Below are positions 8,473 through 15,480 of a stretch of DNA of 17,242 nucleotides, one piece after another. The first letter of the stretch is position 1, and the number at the start of each line of letters is the position of its first letter. The position numbers and the translations under genes were made by a program. The notes below the pieces were generated by a model. It was not told where the DNA came from and made no database searches. It saw only the letters and a program-made list of their open reading frames with translations. Origin of the DNA: an archaeon (GTDB lineage Archaea; Iainarchaeota; Iainarchaeia; Iainarchaeales; Iainarchaeaceae); the NCBI GenBank assembly GCA_005239615.1, contig SBBR01000061.1:1-17242 (forward strand), written 5' to 3'.

Positions 8473-8496
8473 TATAATGCCAAGTATAATGCCAAG
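8473..8496. repeat. Exact 12-bp tandem duplication
   Basis: TATAATGCCAAG occurs twice head to tail, at 8473-8484 and 8485-8496, in the spacer downstream of the 383-aa gene. It is probably a slippage duplication; no function is evident. Confidence 0.6.
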
Positions 8497-8544
8497 GCTG
8501 GAATCGCTGTCAGTAATCATCGCACGAAATCATAACTCGGCTTT

Positions 8545-9696
8545 TCAGTGCGCGAACCGCTTTAGGAGCACTCCGTACACGCTTTTCCCTGTCCTGCTCA
8601 CCCTGTAGTTCTCGTTTGTTTCCTCGAAGTAGAGCTTAACCTCATAGGACACGAGCTTCACCTCGTCATCCTCATCGGTAAGAGGATTGTTCTCTATCCT
8701 CTCTGTGAGCGCCACGACCTCATACCCTTTCTTGTCCATGGTGCATCCGGTGCAGAGCACGAAGCCGTCATCGGGTTCCCTGAGCCTGCTGGCCAGAACG
8801 CGTTGCTCTGTCCATTCCGCCAGCGCCTCGTCCATCTTCACCTTGCTCTCCTCGGCTTCGAGCGCTCCCTCCAAATCATCCTCGAGGATGCCGGCGCCAT
8901 TCGCGTACGCTGCCTCCCTTGCCCCTGCGAGCGCCTTGAATAGCCTCACTGGAACGTACAGTCTGAACTTCCCCCTTGGCAGGATTGCCTCCTTTATCAC
9001 CCTCCCTGTCTGCACCTCTTCGACCTGCACGAGGGGAAATTTCTCGTAAGTTGTGTCGTCCATCGCCTCTTTGCTCAGGTCGAGCGTTACATAGAAAGTG
9101 CCCACGCACCCCCTGTACTCACCCTTATCGCACTTTATCACACTGAAGAATTCGCTGCTGTTTGCCTGCGCCTGGAACGTTTCCTGGAGTATGTCTGTCA
9201 TCTTCGCTTCCTCCGGGTGTTCCAAATCTATCCTGTAGCCGCGCGCATCCCCAACCTTCTGCAGCAGCGAAATCAGGTGCCTCGCCGCCAAGCCCGCAAA
9301 CTGGTTTGTTGTCGCGGTTCCCCCCGCAGAGGACTTTACCTTGACGCCGAACCTGTCCTTCACGAGCTCTGCCTGCATCATGTCCCACTCTTTCGGCTCG
9401 GAGGCAAAGATGTAGTAAGGGTTGTCAGGCCTGCCATCCTGTGGCTCCGCATCCTTCGTGGAAAATTCCTCTATCGAGTAGCGCACGTTGTAGTTGAACA
9501 CCTGCAGGGCATCCGCGCGCGCAAGGTCCGCAATCGCCTGCATCTCCTCCTGCTGGGAAATGTCTGTGATGACATCCGAGATGCTCCTCTCGGTCGAAAT
9601 CATCGACTGGACGAGCAGCATAGCGAGCACGATGAGTATAAACGCGACTAATGCGGTGAATAATGTGAATCCCAGCTGGCCGGAAGCGTTTTTCAT
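8545..9696 (-). CDS. Membrane-anchored protein with pilin-like N-terminus (383 aa, unknown family)
   Basis: The function is not recognised. The N-terminus MKNASGQLGFTLFTALVAF begins with a short polar, positively charged head followed by a hydrophobic helix at about residues 9-31, as in class III (prepilin-type) signal peptides. The glutamate usual at +5 after the G|F junction is Thr here, so processing by a prepilin peptidase is doubtful. The remaining 350 residues look like a mixed alpha/beta soluble domain: a helical stretch at 32-80 (DIARADAL-like LARADALQVFNYNVR), Cys pairs C189/C197 and C315/C318 (CTGC), and a charged segment at 258-300. C315/C318 could bind metal or form a disulfide. 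ATG at 9696 has no Shine-Dalgarno but a TATA-like box some 34 nt upstream, fitting a leaderless or near-leaderless mRNA. It appears to be a single-gene unit. Confidence 0.85.
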   Translation of the reverse strand: MKNASGQLGFTLFTALVAFILIVLAMLLVQSMISTERSISDVITDISQQEEMQAIADLARADALQVFNYNVRYSIEEFSTKDAEPQDGRPDNPYYIFASEPKEWDMMQAELVKDRFGVKVKSSAGGTATTNQFAGLAARHLISLLQKVGDARGYRIDLEHPEEAKMTDILQETFQAQANSSEFFSVIKCDKGEYRGCVGTFYVTLDLSKEAMDDTTYEKFPLVQVEEVQTGRVIKEAILPRGKFRLYVPVRLFKALAGAREAAYANGAGILEDDLEGALEAEESKVKMDEALAEWTEQRVLASRLREPDDGFVLCTGCTMDKKGYEVVALTERIENNPLTDEDDEVKLVSYEVKLYFEETNENYRVSRTGKSVYGVLLKRFAH

Positions 9697-9725
9697 AAAA
9701 ACATTCAGACCTATTTGCCCCTAAG

Positions 9726-9733
9726 GCATATAA
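9726..9733 (-). promoter_or_regulatory. TATA-like box for the 383-aa gene
   Basis: The minus strand reads AAAATAGTTATATGCC; the TTATATGC core is centred about 34 nt before the ATG at 9696, preceded by an A-rich, BRE-like run. With a 26-nt TATA-to-start distance the leader would be about 7 nt, which fits the lack of a ribosome binding site. Confidence 0.4.
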
Positions 9734-9784
9734 CTATTTTTTGATTGCAGTGGCCTCTGCAAGCCAGCGGAATTATAGAATGCC

Positions 9785-10176
9785 GAGAAACATTACAACA
9801 GGAATTTCCTGACCTCTGAAAAAAATCGAAGAAGGCGTACATCACCGCGCCGTGCTTCTGCTTTCTGGCCGAGAACCCTGTCTTCGCGAAAATTGCCGAG
9901 AACCTTATTGCAATTGATGCGAGGATAGGTTTTTTCTGGCGCACCCCACAGAAAGAGGAGATTGACTTCATAATGAAAACCGATGGGGGGCCGCTGCCAA
10001 TCGAATCTAAATACTCTTTGGATATAGGGAAGCGCGAAACCCGTGTTCTAGAAAAATTCTGCCGGAAATACGGCTGCAGGGAAGCCATTGTTATAACCAA
10101 AAACGAGGAAAAAACAACCGGCCTAGCACAGGCAGGCGTGAAGCTTATGCCCCTATGGAAATGGCTTCTGGAGTAA
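9785..10176 (+). pseudogene. C-terminal remnant of an AAA ATPase of the DUF4143 type
   Basis: The only sign of coding on the plus strand. From 9820 to the TAA at 10174-10176 the frame reads SKKAYITAPCFCF, LIAIDARIGFFWRTPQKEEID, PLPIESKYSLDI and LMPLWKWLLE in order. These match the C-terminal part of archaeal ATPases with a DUF4143 domain, where WRT..G.EVDF, P(I/V)EVKY and IPLW.FL are typical; E..D and the ESK variant of the PD-(D/E)xK-like motif remain. The frame starts directly after TGA at 9817-9819. Another frame upstream (9785-9825) reads EKHYNRNFLTSEK, and one extra base in the run of seven A at 9819-9825 would join the two. Walker A and B and the N-terminal two-thirds are missing, so this is a degraded fragment, reduced to about 130 codons from a usual 400 or so. 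Confidence 0.75.
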
Positions 10177-10197
10177 ATGGCCGCGCCCGCGGGCACA

Positions 10198-13100
10198 TCA
10201 GTCTTCCGCAACCATAACAGCGATGTAGACACGCTTGGTCGCGGGGTCGTATGAAACCCCCTGGCCGACCAAATCATATTTTTTTTGGGCAATAAGGTTA
10301 TACAAGTTTAAATTAGGCTTTTTCAACTCTTCAGAAAATATATTTATGACTTGGGCGCTGGTCCTGTCATCCCCACTAATAAAAATTTGGCTCATTCCGA
10401 AACCATCTATGGTTGGGAGCATTAAAAAACTAAAATCGTCCGAAAAGGCTGTATAAAGCGTCTTCCCGTTTGTCTTGCCTGGAATTACGGTGTCCCACTG
10501 AGTCCACTTACTATATACTGCTTTGATTGCATTGTCATTATCAGCAACAACCTGTGCCCATTTCTGGAGCTTGGCGTTTAATTTCATCGGCCCAAGGCCG
10601 TTTGCCGCCCTGAACTTGGCAATTTCCCGCAGAACGCCGTTTGAAGTCGCTGTGAGGTTGGGCGGGCCGGCGGCTGTACTTTGCTGAATATTTGTCCCGG
10701 TAACTGGTATCGGGGCGGCATTGGTGCCATCCGCAGGAATCAGGCCTGCGAGCGGTGAATTCGTGGAAATGGCGAGTTGTGGCGGGGCTGTTGACGTGCC
10801 CGCAGGTGGGGGTTGCGCAGTGGGTGTAGTGCCTATGGTAGGTGTCGCTGTACTTGCCGCTGGTGCTGGAGTAGTTGTTGAAGGCGTTGCGGGTGCTGGC
10901 GTGCTTGTGCCCGGCGTTGCTGCCTGAACCTGGCTCATGGCGAGCTTGTACGCCTGCGAAACCTTCCACGCGCCTTGGGTATTGTCGCATTGTGTGTAAT
11001 CGTCGCTTTCGCAGAGCTCGACCTGCACCCACATGGGCTGTGATGTTTCAGCGCCGGCATCCGCCAGGACACTGGAATCGAAACTGAATGCCTTTGCACC
11101 GGCTACTGCAACGCCCTCTAGGAATACGCAGCCGTCAATCCCGGTCGTGTAATAGTCGCACGGCCTTCCCTGGGGCTCTTCGCCCCAGACGCTTATTTCC
11201 CTCTTGCCCTTGTCCCAGGCCCATACTGATTCGTACTCCACATCCAATTCATCGGTCTCCCGGAACGTTATTGGCACGTCCTTTGTCTTGTCCTCGCCGT
11301 TTACTTTTATTGCGGTTATTTTCGCATAACCAGTAAGTGCCGGCTTAGGCGCAGCAGCGGCAGGCGCTGGCGATGAAGGCGCAAATGTGCAAGTGTAACT
11401 TTCTCCCCTAACATTCCCAAAGACCTCGTGCACGAGCTTCTTGTCAACGCACGCGAGGCACTCGGCGAGCGATGGGCAAAAGAGTGTGGCAACCGGCGCC
11501 GGGGCAACTGTTGCTGGCACAATTGGGGCTATGGCTGCATCGCCAACTTCGAATTCCTCGATAGCCGGGAGGCCGAGGAACATTGCAGTTGTCGGCAGCT
11601 TGTTGGCCGGGCTTTCAAGGTAGGTGTATTGCGCTTCAATGTCGCGCCTTGCTTTTGCGTAAATGACCTGGTTTGTGATTGCAGATTCAAGCGGCACAAA
11701 AGGCAACGCCATAGTGGCCAGCGCAACCCTTGCAGGGGCATATCCCCAGGTCAATGGGTTCCAGGTAACGCCCTCGAATGCACCGCTATAGCCCGAACCA
11801 ATTGCCTTGATTGGGTCAATGAATGCTTTCTTTATGGTCTTTTCGTCTAGGATAACTTTTTTCGACTCCTCAAGCGCCATATGGATGTCGTTTTGCGGGA
11901 CAAGTGACTCGATGAACTGACAGTAATCCTTCGTGCTTTTATCGTCCATTGTAAAATTGCATTTTTTCTTCTGCATCAGCTGCTTCATTTTCGGCATGAG
12001 GGTTGGGTTTGCGGAAAGGGTGCCCTCATCAAGCTTTGTGAACAGGACCGCGGCGTACTTGCCCTTTGGGAGGCCATTTATCCGTGAAAAGTCACAACTC
12101 CACGTTGTGACGCGTGTCTTGGAGCATGGGATAAGGTCGCTGAAATAATATTCGTTTTGGCTGAACTCCGACTTGCCGGGAATCTTGGTAGGGGTGCCTG
12201 AAATTACGCCATTATTAACCGGGAACACAACAAGGTAAATGGATTTCACGAGCTTTGTGTCGTCATTCTCGTTCGTGGAGCCGAACGAAGCCATTGAATA
12301 CTCCTCGGAAAGTGTCCTTGGGGCGGCGAGCAAAAGAACCTGGTCAGTCTTTATCCTTAGATAGCTTTTCTTCACAAGCTCGGCCCTTAGCTTGTCCCTT
12401 ACCGCGAAAATATTCTTGCCTGCATTTGTCAGGACGAGCATATAATTTTTCTCGGAGGAAATTGTCTTTATCATGTCATTCTGCTTGAAGGCAACCACCT
12501 CCTTATACCCCGGGTCATCGCCAATGCTTTGCACATAAGATGAGGTGAGCTGCGGCTGCCCTTCCCCTCCCCAAATCTGGTTGGGCGGGAGATAGGAGTT
12601 ATCGTTTGGGTAATCGGAGGTGACGATGAGGTGCCCTATGTAATCGGTAACCAGGTTGATTCCATAAATTATCAGGGCGCCCCTTATTGCTGGCTTTACA
12701 AATGCCTTCCAGTTCTGCTGCGTCGGCGTGGGTGGTACCGACACCGGTTCTGGCTCAACTGATTTCGGTGGTGTGGGCTTTACCGGGCCACTTAAATCCT
12801 GGTCCCCCGGTTTTGGTACGTTGGGGTCAATGACAGGGTTTGGTGTGACCGGCTCAGGAATGACGGGCTCTGGCGTTACTGCCCCTCTCGGCTTTGCCCC
12901 CGTGCCCTGCCCAATTGTATTATCCGCCCCGACATTCTGCTGCCTGCCGACATTAACTATTCCGCCCTTGCCTGCCTTGACAGTGGTTTCCCTTACTGTC
13001 CCGTCAGACATTGTTTCCCTGGTTGTCACCGTAGTGCCCTCGGATTCTGCGACCTTCGCCGTCAAATCATCGACTTTCCTAGAAAGCCCCTGTACCTGCT

Positions 13101-14640
13101 CTTCGAGCGCGGTTGCCTTTGCCTCAGAGACGCCAAGCCTTGCCTCGAAATCATCAACAACCCTTGTGTGCTCGACCTCGAGTTCGCCAATCCTCTTTTG
13201 TGCATCTGTCGCCTTGCCATTCGCCTCATTTGCTCTGTCCCATGCCTCGCCCGCTCTCTTGTTCGCAGCTCCCGCCTCGGTTTTGGCTCCCGCTGCATCT
13301 TGGGATGCCCTTGCAGCGGCATCGTTTGCCGTCTGCGCCTTTGTGTTCGCCTCAATGGCCATCCTCTCTGCCGCCTCGATTTTTTTTGCATGTTCGGCAG
13401 TTAGCGTTTTGAGGCCTTCAATATCTGTTTGCGCCTTGGCCAAGGCTTGCTGCGCCGTAGTGTATTTTTGGTTGAGCAAGACATTTTCCGCCTCAAGCGC
13501 GGCTGCCCTGGCTTCAAGTGCTGAAATTTGTTCAGTATTGGCGGTTATCGACTTTCTCGCCTCATTTAGTTTTCCGTTTATCGCAGTAACCCTTTTGCTA
13601 ACTGAAGTAATCCTCGTCTTGAGCTTGCTTACCTTGTCGTTGAGATTTTTAATGGACTTCTGCATCTTTACTATTTTCGCTCTGGCTAGTTTGTCAACGA
13701 TCCCCTTTTTTGCTTTTCCTGCAGACTCGCTTGCTTCAGCTGAATAGACATTCACAACCGCTGCCGCTCCGGCTATCGCGTCAGCGGCGACTGCCGGAGC
13801 CCCACTGCCTATTGCCGGCGGACCAGCGCCAGAATTGGGCGAGGTCGGCAAGTCCACAAGCCCAGTTTTCCCATCCGCGTCGGATGGGGTGTTAAGCAAT
13901 TTATTAAGGGCATTGGAAATTGACTTTCCCTGTGCAACGGCAGTGTCAACCTTTATTCCAAGTTCAATCTGCTGCGCCTCGAGCCTTTCAGCCGCCGCGG
14001 CGAATTCGAGCCTGCCTTTGAGCTCTGCGGATTCCGCAAGCCCCGCGCTAACCCATTTCTTTGAAAACTGCGATGCGAGCACGTTCCCACCGCTAACTGT
14101 CACAAGCGCATCTCCTGCCGCGGCAAGCCCCTCCTCTGCGGCATTTGCCCTTTGCCCAAGCCCTGAATAAATGCCCTGTCTGTAATCAGGCCCGATGTTG
14201 CTTGCGCTGATTAGCTGACCTTCAACGCTTGAGCGTGCCGCCTTGAGGTTATCCAAAGCGCGGTCATACCCCTCACCGCCCGCGCCTGCAGAAATAGAGA
14301 CTGCGTCAAGTGCATCATTTAGTTTAGATAGCGCCTCTGCTGTCTGCGCATTGTCCGCAAAAATTTCCGCAAGGTCCTGCCCGGTGAATTCAGTTTTTTC
14401 ATCGGAAATCAGCAAGAAATCATAATCCGCCCCCTCTATTACCCCGTTGAAATATTCTATCCGGCCAAGCTCGAACTCCACCATATCATTTTGCAGCCCA
14501 TCCTGCATCGAGCCAAGAAGGACATCCCTGTCGGCTTCGAATTCGCTCCAGCCAAGGCCGGGCAAGGAGCCAAGCGCTAGAACCGACGGGAGAAGAGCGA
14601 TGCCCAAAAAGAGAGCCAAGGCAAATTTTGCGAAAATCAT
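10198..14640 (-). CDS. Secreted coiled-coil protein with C-terminal CAP-like domain (1480 aa)
   Basis: Probable surface stalk or binding protein. Start set at ATG 14640, because it overlaps the upstream stop as ATGA and gives a clean signal peptide (MIFAKFALALFLGIALLPSVLA); an ATG at 14658 would add six residues. Order: helical Ala-rich region 30-255; coiled coil 312-534, with many Ala at core positions in 430-485; Pro-rich hinge 581-640 with PEPV/PNPV repeats; hydrophobic segment 651-674; mixed region 680-1000 with a weaker hydrophobic stretch at 970-985; Cys pairs near 1055-1084; Ig-like region 1100-1230; Thr/Ala/Pro linker 1241-1300; CAP/SCP-like domain 1334-1480. The CAP signs are REIAKFRAANGLGPM, SAQVINIFSEE, NLYNLI and YDLVGQGVSYDP. 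The domain contains no histidine, so the family's usual metal/catalytic tetrad is absent. It is co-transcribed with the 210-aa gene. Confidence 0.88.
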   Translation of the reverse strand: MIFAKFALALFLGIALLPSVLALGSLPGLGWSEFEADRDVLLGSMQDGLQNDMVEFELGRIEYFNGVIEGADYDFLLISDEKTEFTGQDLAEIFADNAQTAEALSKLNDALDAVSISAGAGGEGYDRALDNLKAARSSVEGQLISASNIGPDYRQGIYSGLGQRANAAEEGLAAAGDALVTVSGGNVLASQFSKKWVSAGLAESAELKGRLEFAAAAERLEAQQIELGIKVDTAVAQGKSISNALNKLLNTPSDADGKTGLVDLPTSPNSGAGPPAIGSGAPAVAADAIAGAAAVVNVYSAEASESAGKAKKGIVDKLARAKIVKMQKSIKNLNDKVSKLKTRITSVSKRVTAINGKLNEARKSITANTEQISALEARAAALEAENVLLNQKYTTAQQALAKAQTDIEGLKTLTAEHAKKIEAAERMAIEANTKAQTANDAAARASQDAAGAKTEAGAANKRAGEAWDRANEANGKATDAQKRIGELEVEHTRVVDDFEARLGVSEAKATALEEQVQGLSRKVDDLTAKVAESEGTTVTTRETMSDGTVRETTVKAGKGGIVNVGRQQNVGADNTIGQGTGAKPRGAVTPEPVIPEPVTPNPVIDPNVPKPGDQDLSGPVKPTPPKSVEPEPVSVPPTPTQQNWKAFVKPAIRGALIIYGINLVTDYIGHLIVTSDYPNDNSYLPPNQIWGGEGQPQLTSSYVQSIGDDPGYKEVVAFKQNDMIKTISSEKNYMLVLTNAGKNIFAVRDKLRAELVKKSYLRIKTDQVLLLAAPRTLSEEYSMASFGSTNENDDTKLVKSIYLVVFPVNNGVISGTPTKIPGKSEFSQNEYYFSDLIPCSKTRVTTWSCDFSRINGLPKGKYAAVLFTKLDEGTLSANPTLMPKMKQLMQKKKCNFTMDDKSTKDYCQFIESLVPQNDIHMALEESKKVILDEKTIKKAFIDPIKAIGSGYSGAFEGVTWNPLTWGYAPARVALATMALPFVPLESAITNQVIYAKARRDIEAQYTYLESPANKLPTTAMFLGLPAIEEFEVGDAAIAPIVPATVAPAPVATLFCPSLAECLACVDKKLVHEVFGNVRGESYTCTFAPSSPAPAAAAPKPALTGYAKITAIKVNGEDKTKDVPITFRETDELDVEYESVWAWDKGKREISVWGEEPQGRPCDYYTTGIDGCVFLEGVAVAGAKAFSFDSSVLADAGAETSQPMWVQVELCESDDYTQCDNTQGAWKVSQAYKLAMSQVQAATPGTSTPAPATPSTTTPAPAASTATPTIGTTPTAQPPPAGTSTAPPQLAISTNSPLAGLIPADGTNAAPIPVTGTNIQQSTAAGPPNLTATSNGVLREIAKFRAANGLGPMKLNAKLQKWAQVVADNDNAIKAVYSKWTQWDTVIPGKTNGKTLYTAFSDDFSFLMLPTIDGFGMSQIFISGDDRTSAQVINIFSEELKKPNLNLYNLIAQKKYDLVGQGVSYDPATKRVYIAVMVAED
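13039..13707 (-). other. Long coiled-coil region of the 1480-aa protein
   Basis: Residues 312-534 (start at 14640). The first and last parts have Leu/Ile/Val heptads (SIKNLNDKVSKLKTRI, LEEQVQGLSRKVDDL). The middle, 430-485, has Ala every three to four residues (AnTkAqtAndAaaRAsqDA and onward), the Ala-coil pattern of tightly packed helices. At 0.15 nm per residue a continuous helix would reach about 33 nm. An alternative is an Ala-rich helical bundle. Confidence 0.75.
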
Positions 14641-15269
14641 ACAGCCGCCCCAGTGCAATTTTTGTTATAGAGCATGGATAATAACGTGAGCGAATCCATC
14701 GTGCCGCGCTCTTCATCTGAGCCAAGGCCAAGTGGCGCTGGTTTGCCGTACTTTTTCGAGTAATCAAGCTCCTGCACCGATAGGTCGGTGAGCGACACGA
14801 AGAACTTCGTGTAGTCGAGGCTCAGGGCGTCCAGCCTGTCCTTGTACATGCACGCCTGCGAAGCATCCTTTCCCTCGACTTCGTTTGAGAGTTGCTGGGT
14901 TTTCCTTAGCAAATCGTACTTGGTTTCGGTGAGCGCAACCGCGCTCTGGTAAAGGGAGAGCAGGCTCTTTTCCTGCGCGGTTTTCGCCTCTGTCTGCAGG
15001 CCAGAGAGGCCGCTTTTCAGCGCTGTGAAAGAAGCTGGCTTTATTTTAGTGTCCACGCTGTCCTCGCCGAGCGAAACCGGCAGGGCGCCTGAAAACGCCT
15101 TTATATCAGCACCGTTCCTGCTGAATACCACGCTGATTTTTGCCTGCATGCCTTGCGTGCCTGTGGCGGGCGGTTCAGTGCCATTGCCACCAGTAAGGAA
15201 GTAATATGCGCCCGCTGCAAGGCCGAGCACAACCAGTATGGCAATCAGGTTCCTCCAACGCACGTCCAA
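14637..15269 (-). CDS. Single-pass membrane protein of unknown function (210 aa)
   Basis: The family is not recognised. The start codon is TTG at 15269; no ATG lies nearby, an in-frame TAA lies upstream at about 15307, and GGAGG at 15282-15286 is a fair ribosome binding site. Residues 1-7 are basic (DVRWRN) and 8-26 form a membrane helix (LIAILVVLGLAAGAYYFL), predicting N-in topology with the rest outside. After a short Gly/Thr/Pro linker come a beta-like strand region (MQAKISVVFSRNG) and a mostly helical domain with two Cys at about 139 and 205 that might pair. Stop and next start overlap as ATGA (14637-14640), so the 1480-aa protein is translationally coupled. The pair probably works together, for instance as membrane partner and secreted stalk; this is inference from coupling only. 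Confidence 0.82.
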   Translation of the reverse strand: MDVRWRNLIAILVVLGLAAGAYYFLTGGNGTEPPATGTQGMQAKISVVFSRNGADIKAFSGALPVSLGEDSVDTKIKPASFTALKSGLSGLQTEAKTAQEKSLLSLYQSAVALTETKYDLLRKTQQLSNEVEGKDASQACMYKDRLDALSLDYTKFFVSLTDLSVQELDYSKKYGKPAPLGLGSDEERGTMDSLTLLSMLYNKNCTGAAV

Positions 15270-15281
15270 ACTAAACCGCCG

Positions 15282-15286
15282 CCTCC
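15282..15286 (-). promoter_or_regulatory. Ribosome binding site (GGAGG) for the TTG-started gene
   Basis: The minus strand reads GTGGAGGCGGCGG, then TTTAGT and TTG. GGAGG ends 12 nt before the TTG and the following GGCGG is closer. This supports the TTG start, as no ATG or GTG in the frame lies at better spacing. Confidence 0.45.
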
Positions 15287-15319
15287 ACTTGAAAACTATT
15301 AGGAATTACGTTGAAGGTG

Positions 15320-15328
15320 TATAATAAT
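15320..15328 (-). promoter_or_regulatory. TATA-like box for the 210-aa/1480-aa gene pair
   Basis: The minus strand reads GGAAAAAATACATTATTATACACC, here with ATTATTATA at 15320-15328 preceded by an A-rich BRE-like run. A start about 26 nt on (near 15298) would leave a leader of about 29 nt containing the GGAGG site, a consistent arrangement. Confidence 0.45.
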
Positions 15329-15409
15329 GTATTTTTTCCGGGGCGTGAAAAGACATTTTAAGGCTTTTTTTTTGGCTGGCCTACTTGACTGCGGGTTATC
15401 GTAGTCACG

Positions 15410-15415
15410 AAAAAA
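15410..15415 (-). terminator. T-tract terminator after the gene at the right edge
   Basis: TTTTTT on the minus strand, about 65 nt after the stop at 15481. As after the giant gene, a stretch that is G-rich on the plus strand (GGGG at 15448-15451 and 15463-15466) lies between stop codon and T-tract. It separates this gene from the 210-aa/1480-aa pair. The 211-nt spacer also has the nonamer CGGGGCGTG twice, at 15339-15347 and 15462-15470. Confidence 0.4.
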
Positions 15416-15480
15416 CTTGGCATACTGCATTGACAATGTTTAGGCGTGGGGTTTAGAGTTTCGGGGCGTGTTTGTGGCCG

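Noticed and set aside
10185..10194. Perfect palindrome GCCCGCGGGC between the convergent ends at 10176 and 10198
   Set aside because: It has no loop and is too short for a convincing terminator hairpin; no T-tract follows on either strand.
9711..10292. 193-codon minus-strand ORF
   Set aside because: It overlaps the plus-strand ATPase remnant and the end of the 1480-aa gene, and its translation (Arg/Ser/Phe-rich) looks like a mirror frame of the remnant.
12728..13747. 339-codon plus-strand ORF, Ser/Ala/Pro/Phe-rich
   Set aside because: It is the antisense frame of the Ala/Glu/Lys-rich coiled coil and Pro-rich hinge, whose codon bias keeps that frame free of stops.
15365..15373. Run of nine T on the plus strand
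   Set aside because: No plus-strand gene precedes it that would need a terminator; on the minus strand it is only an A-tract in the spacer.
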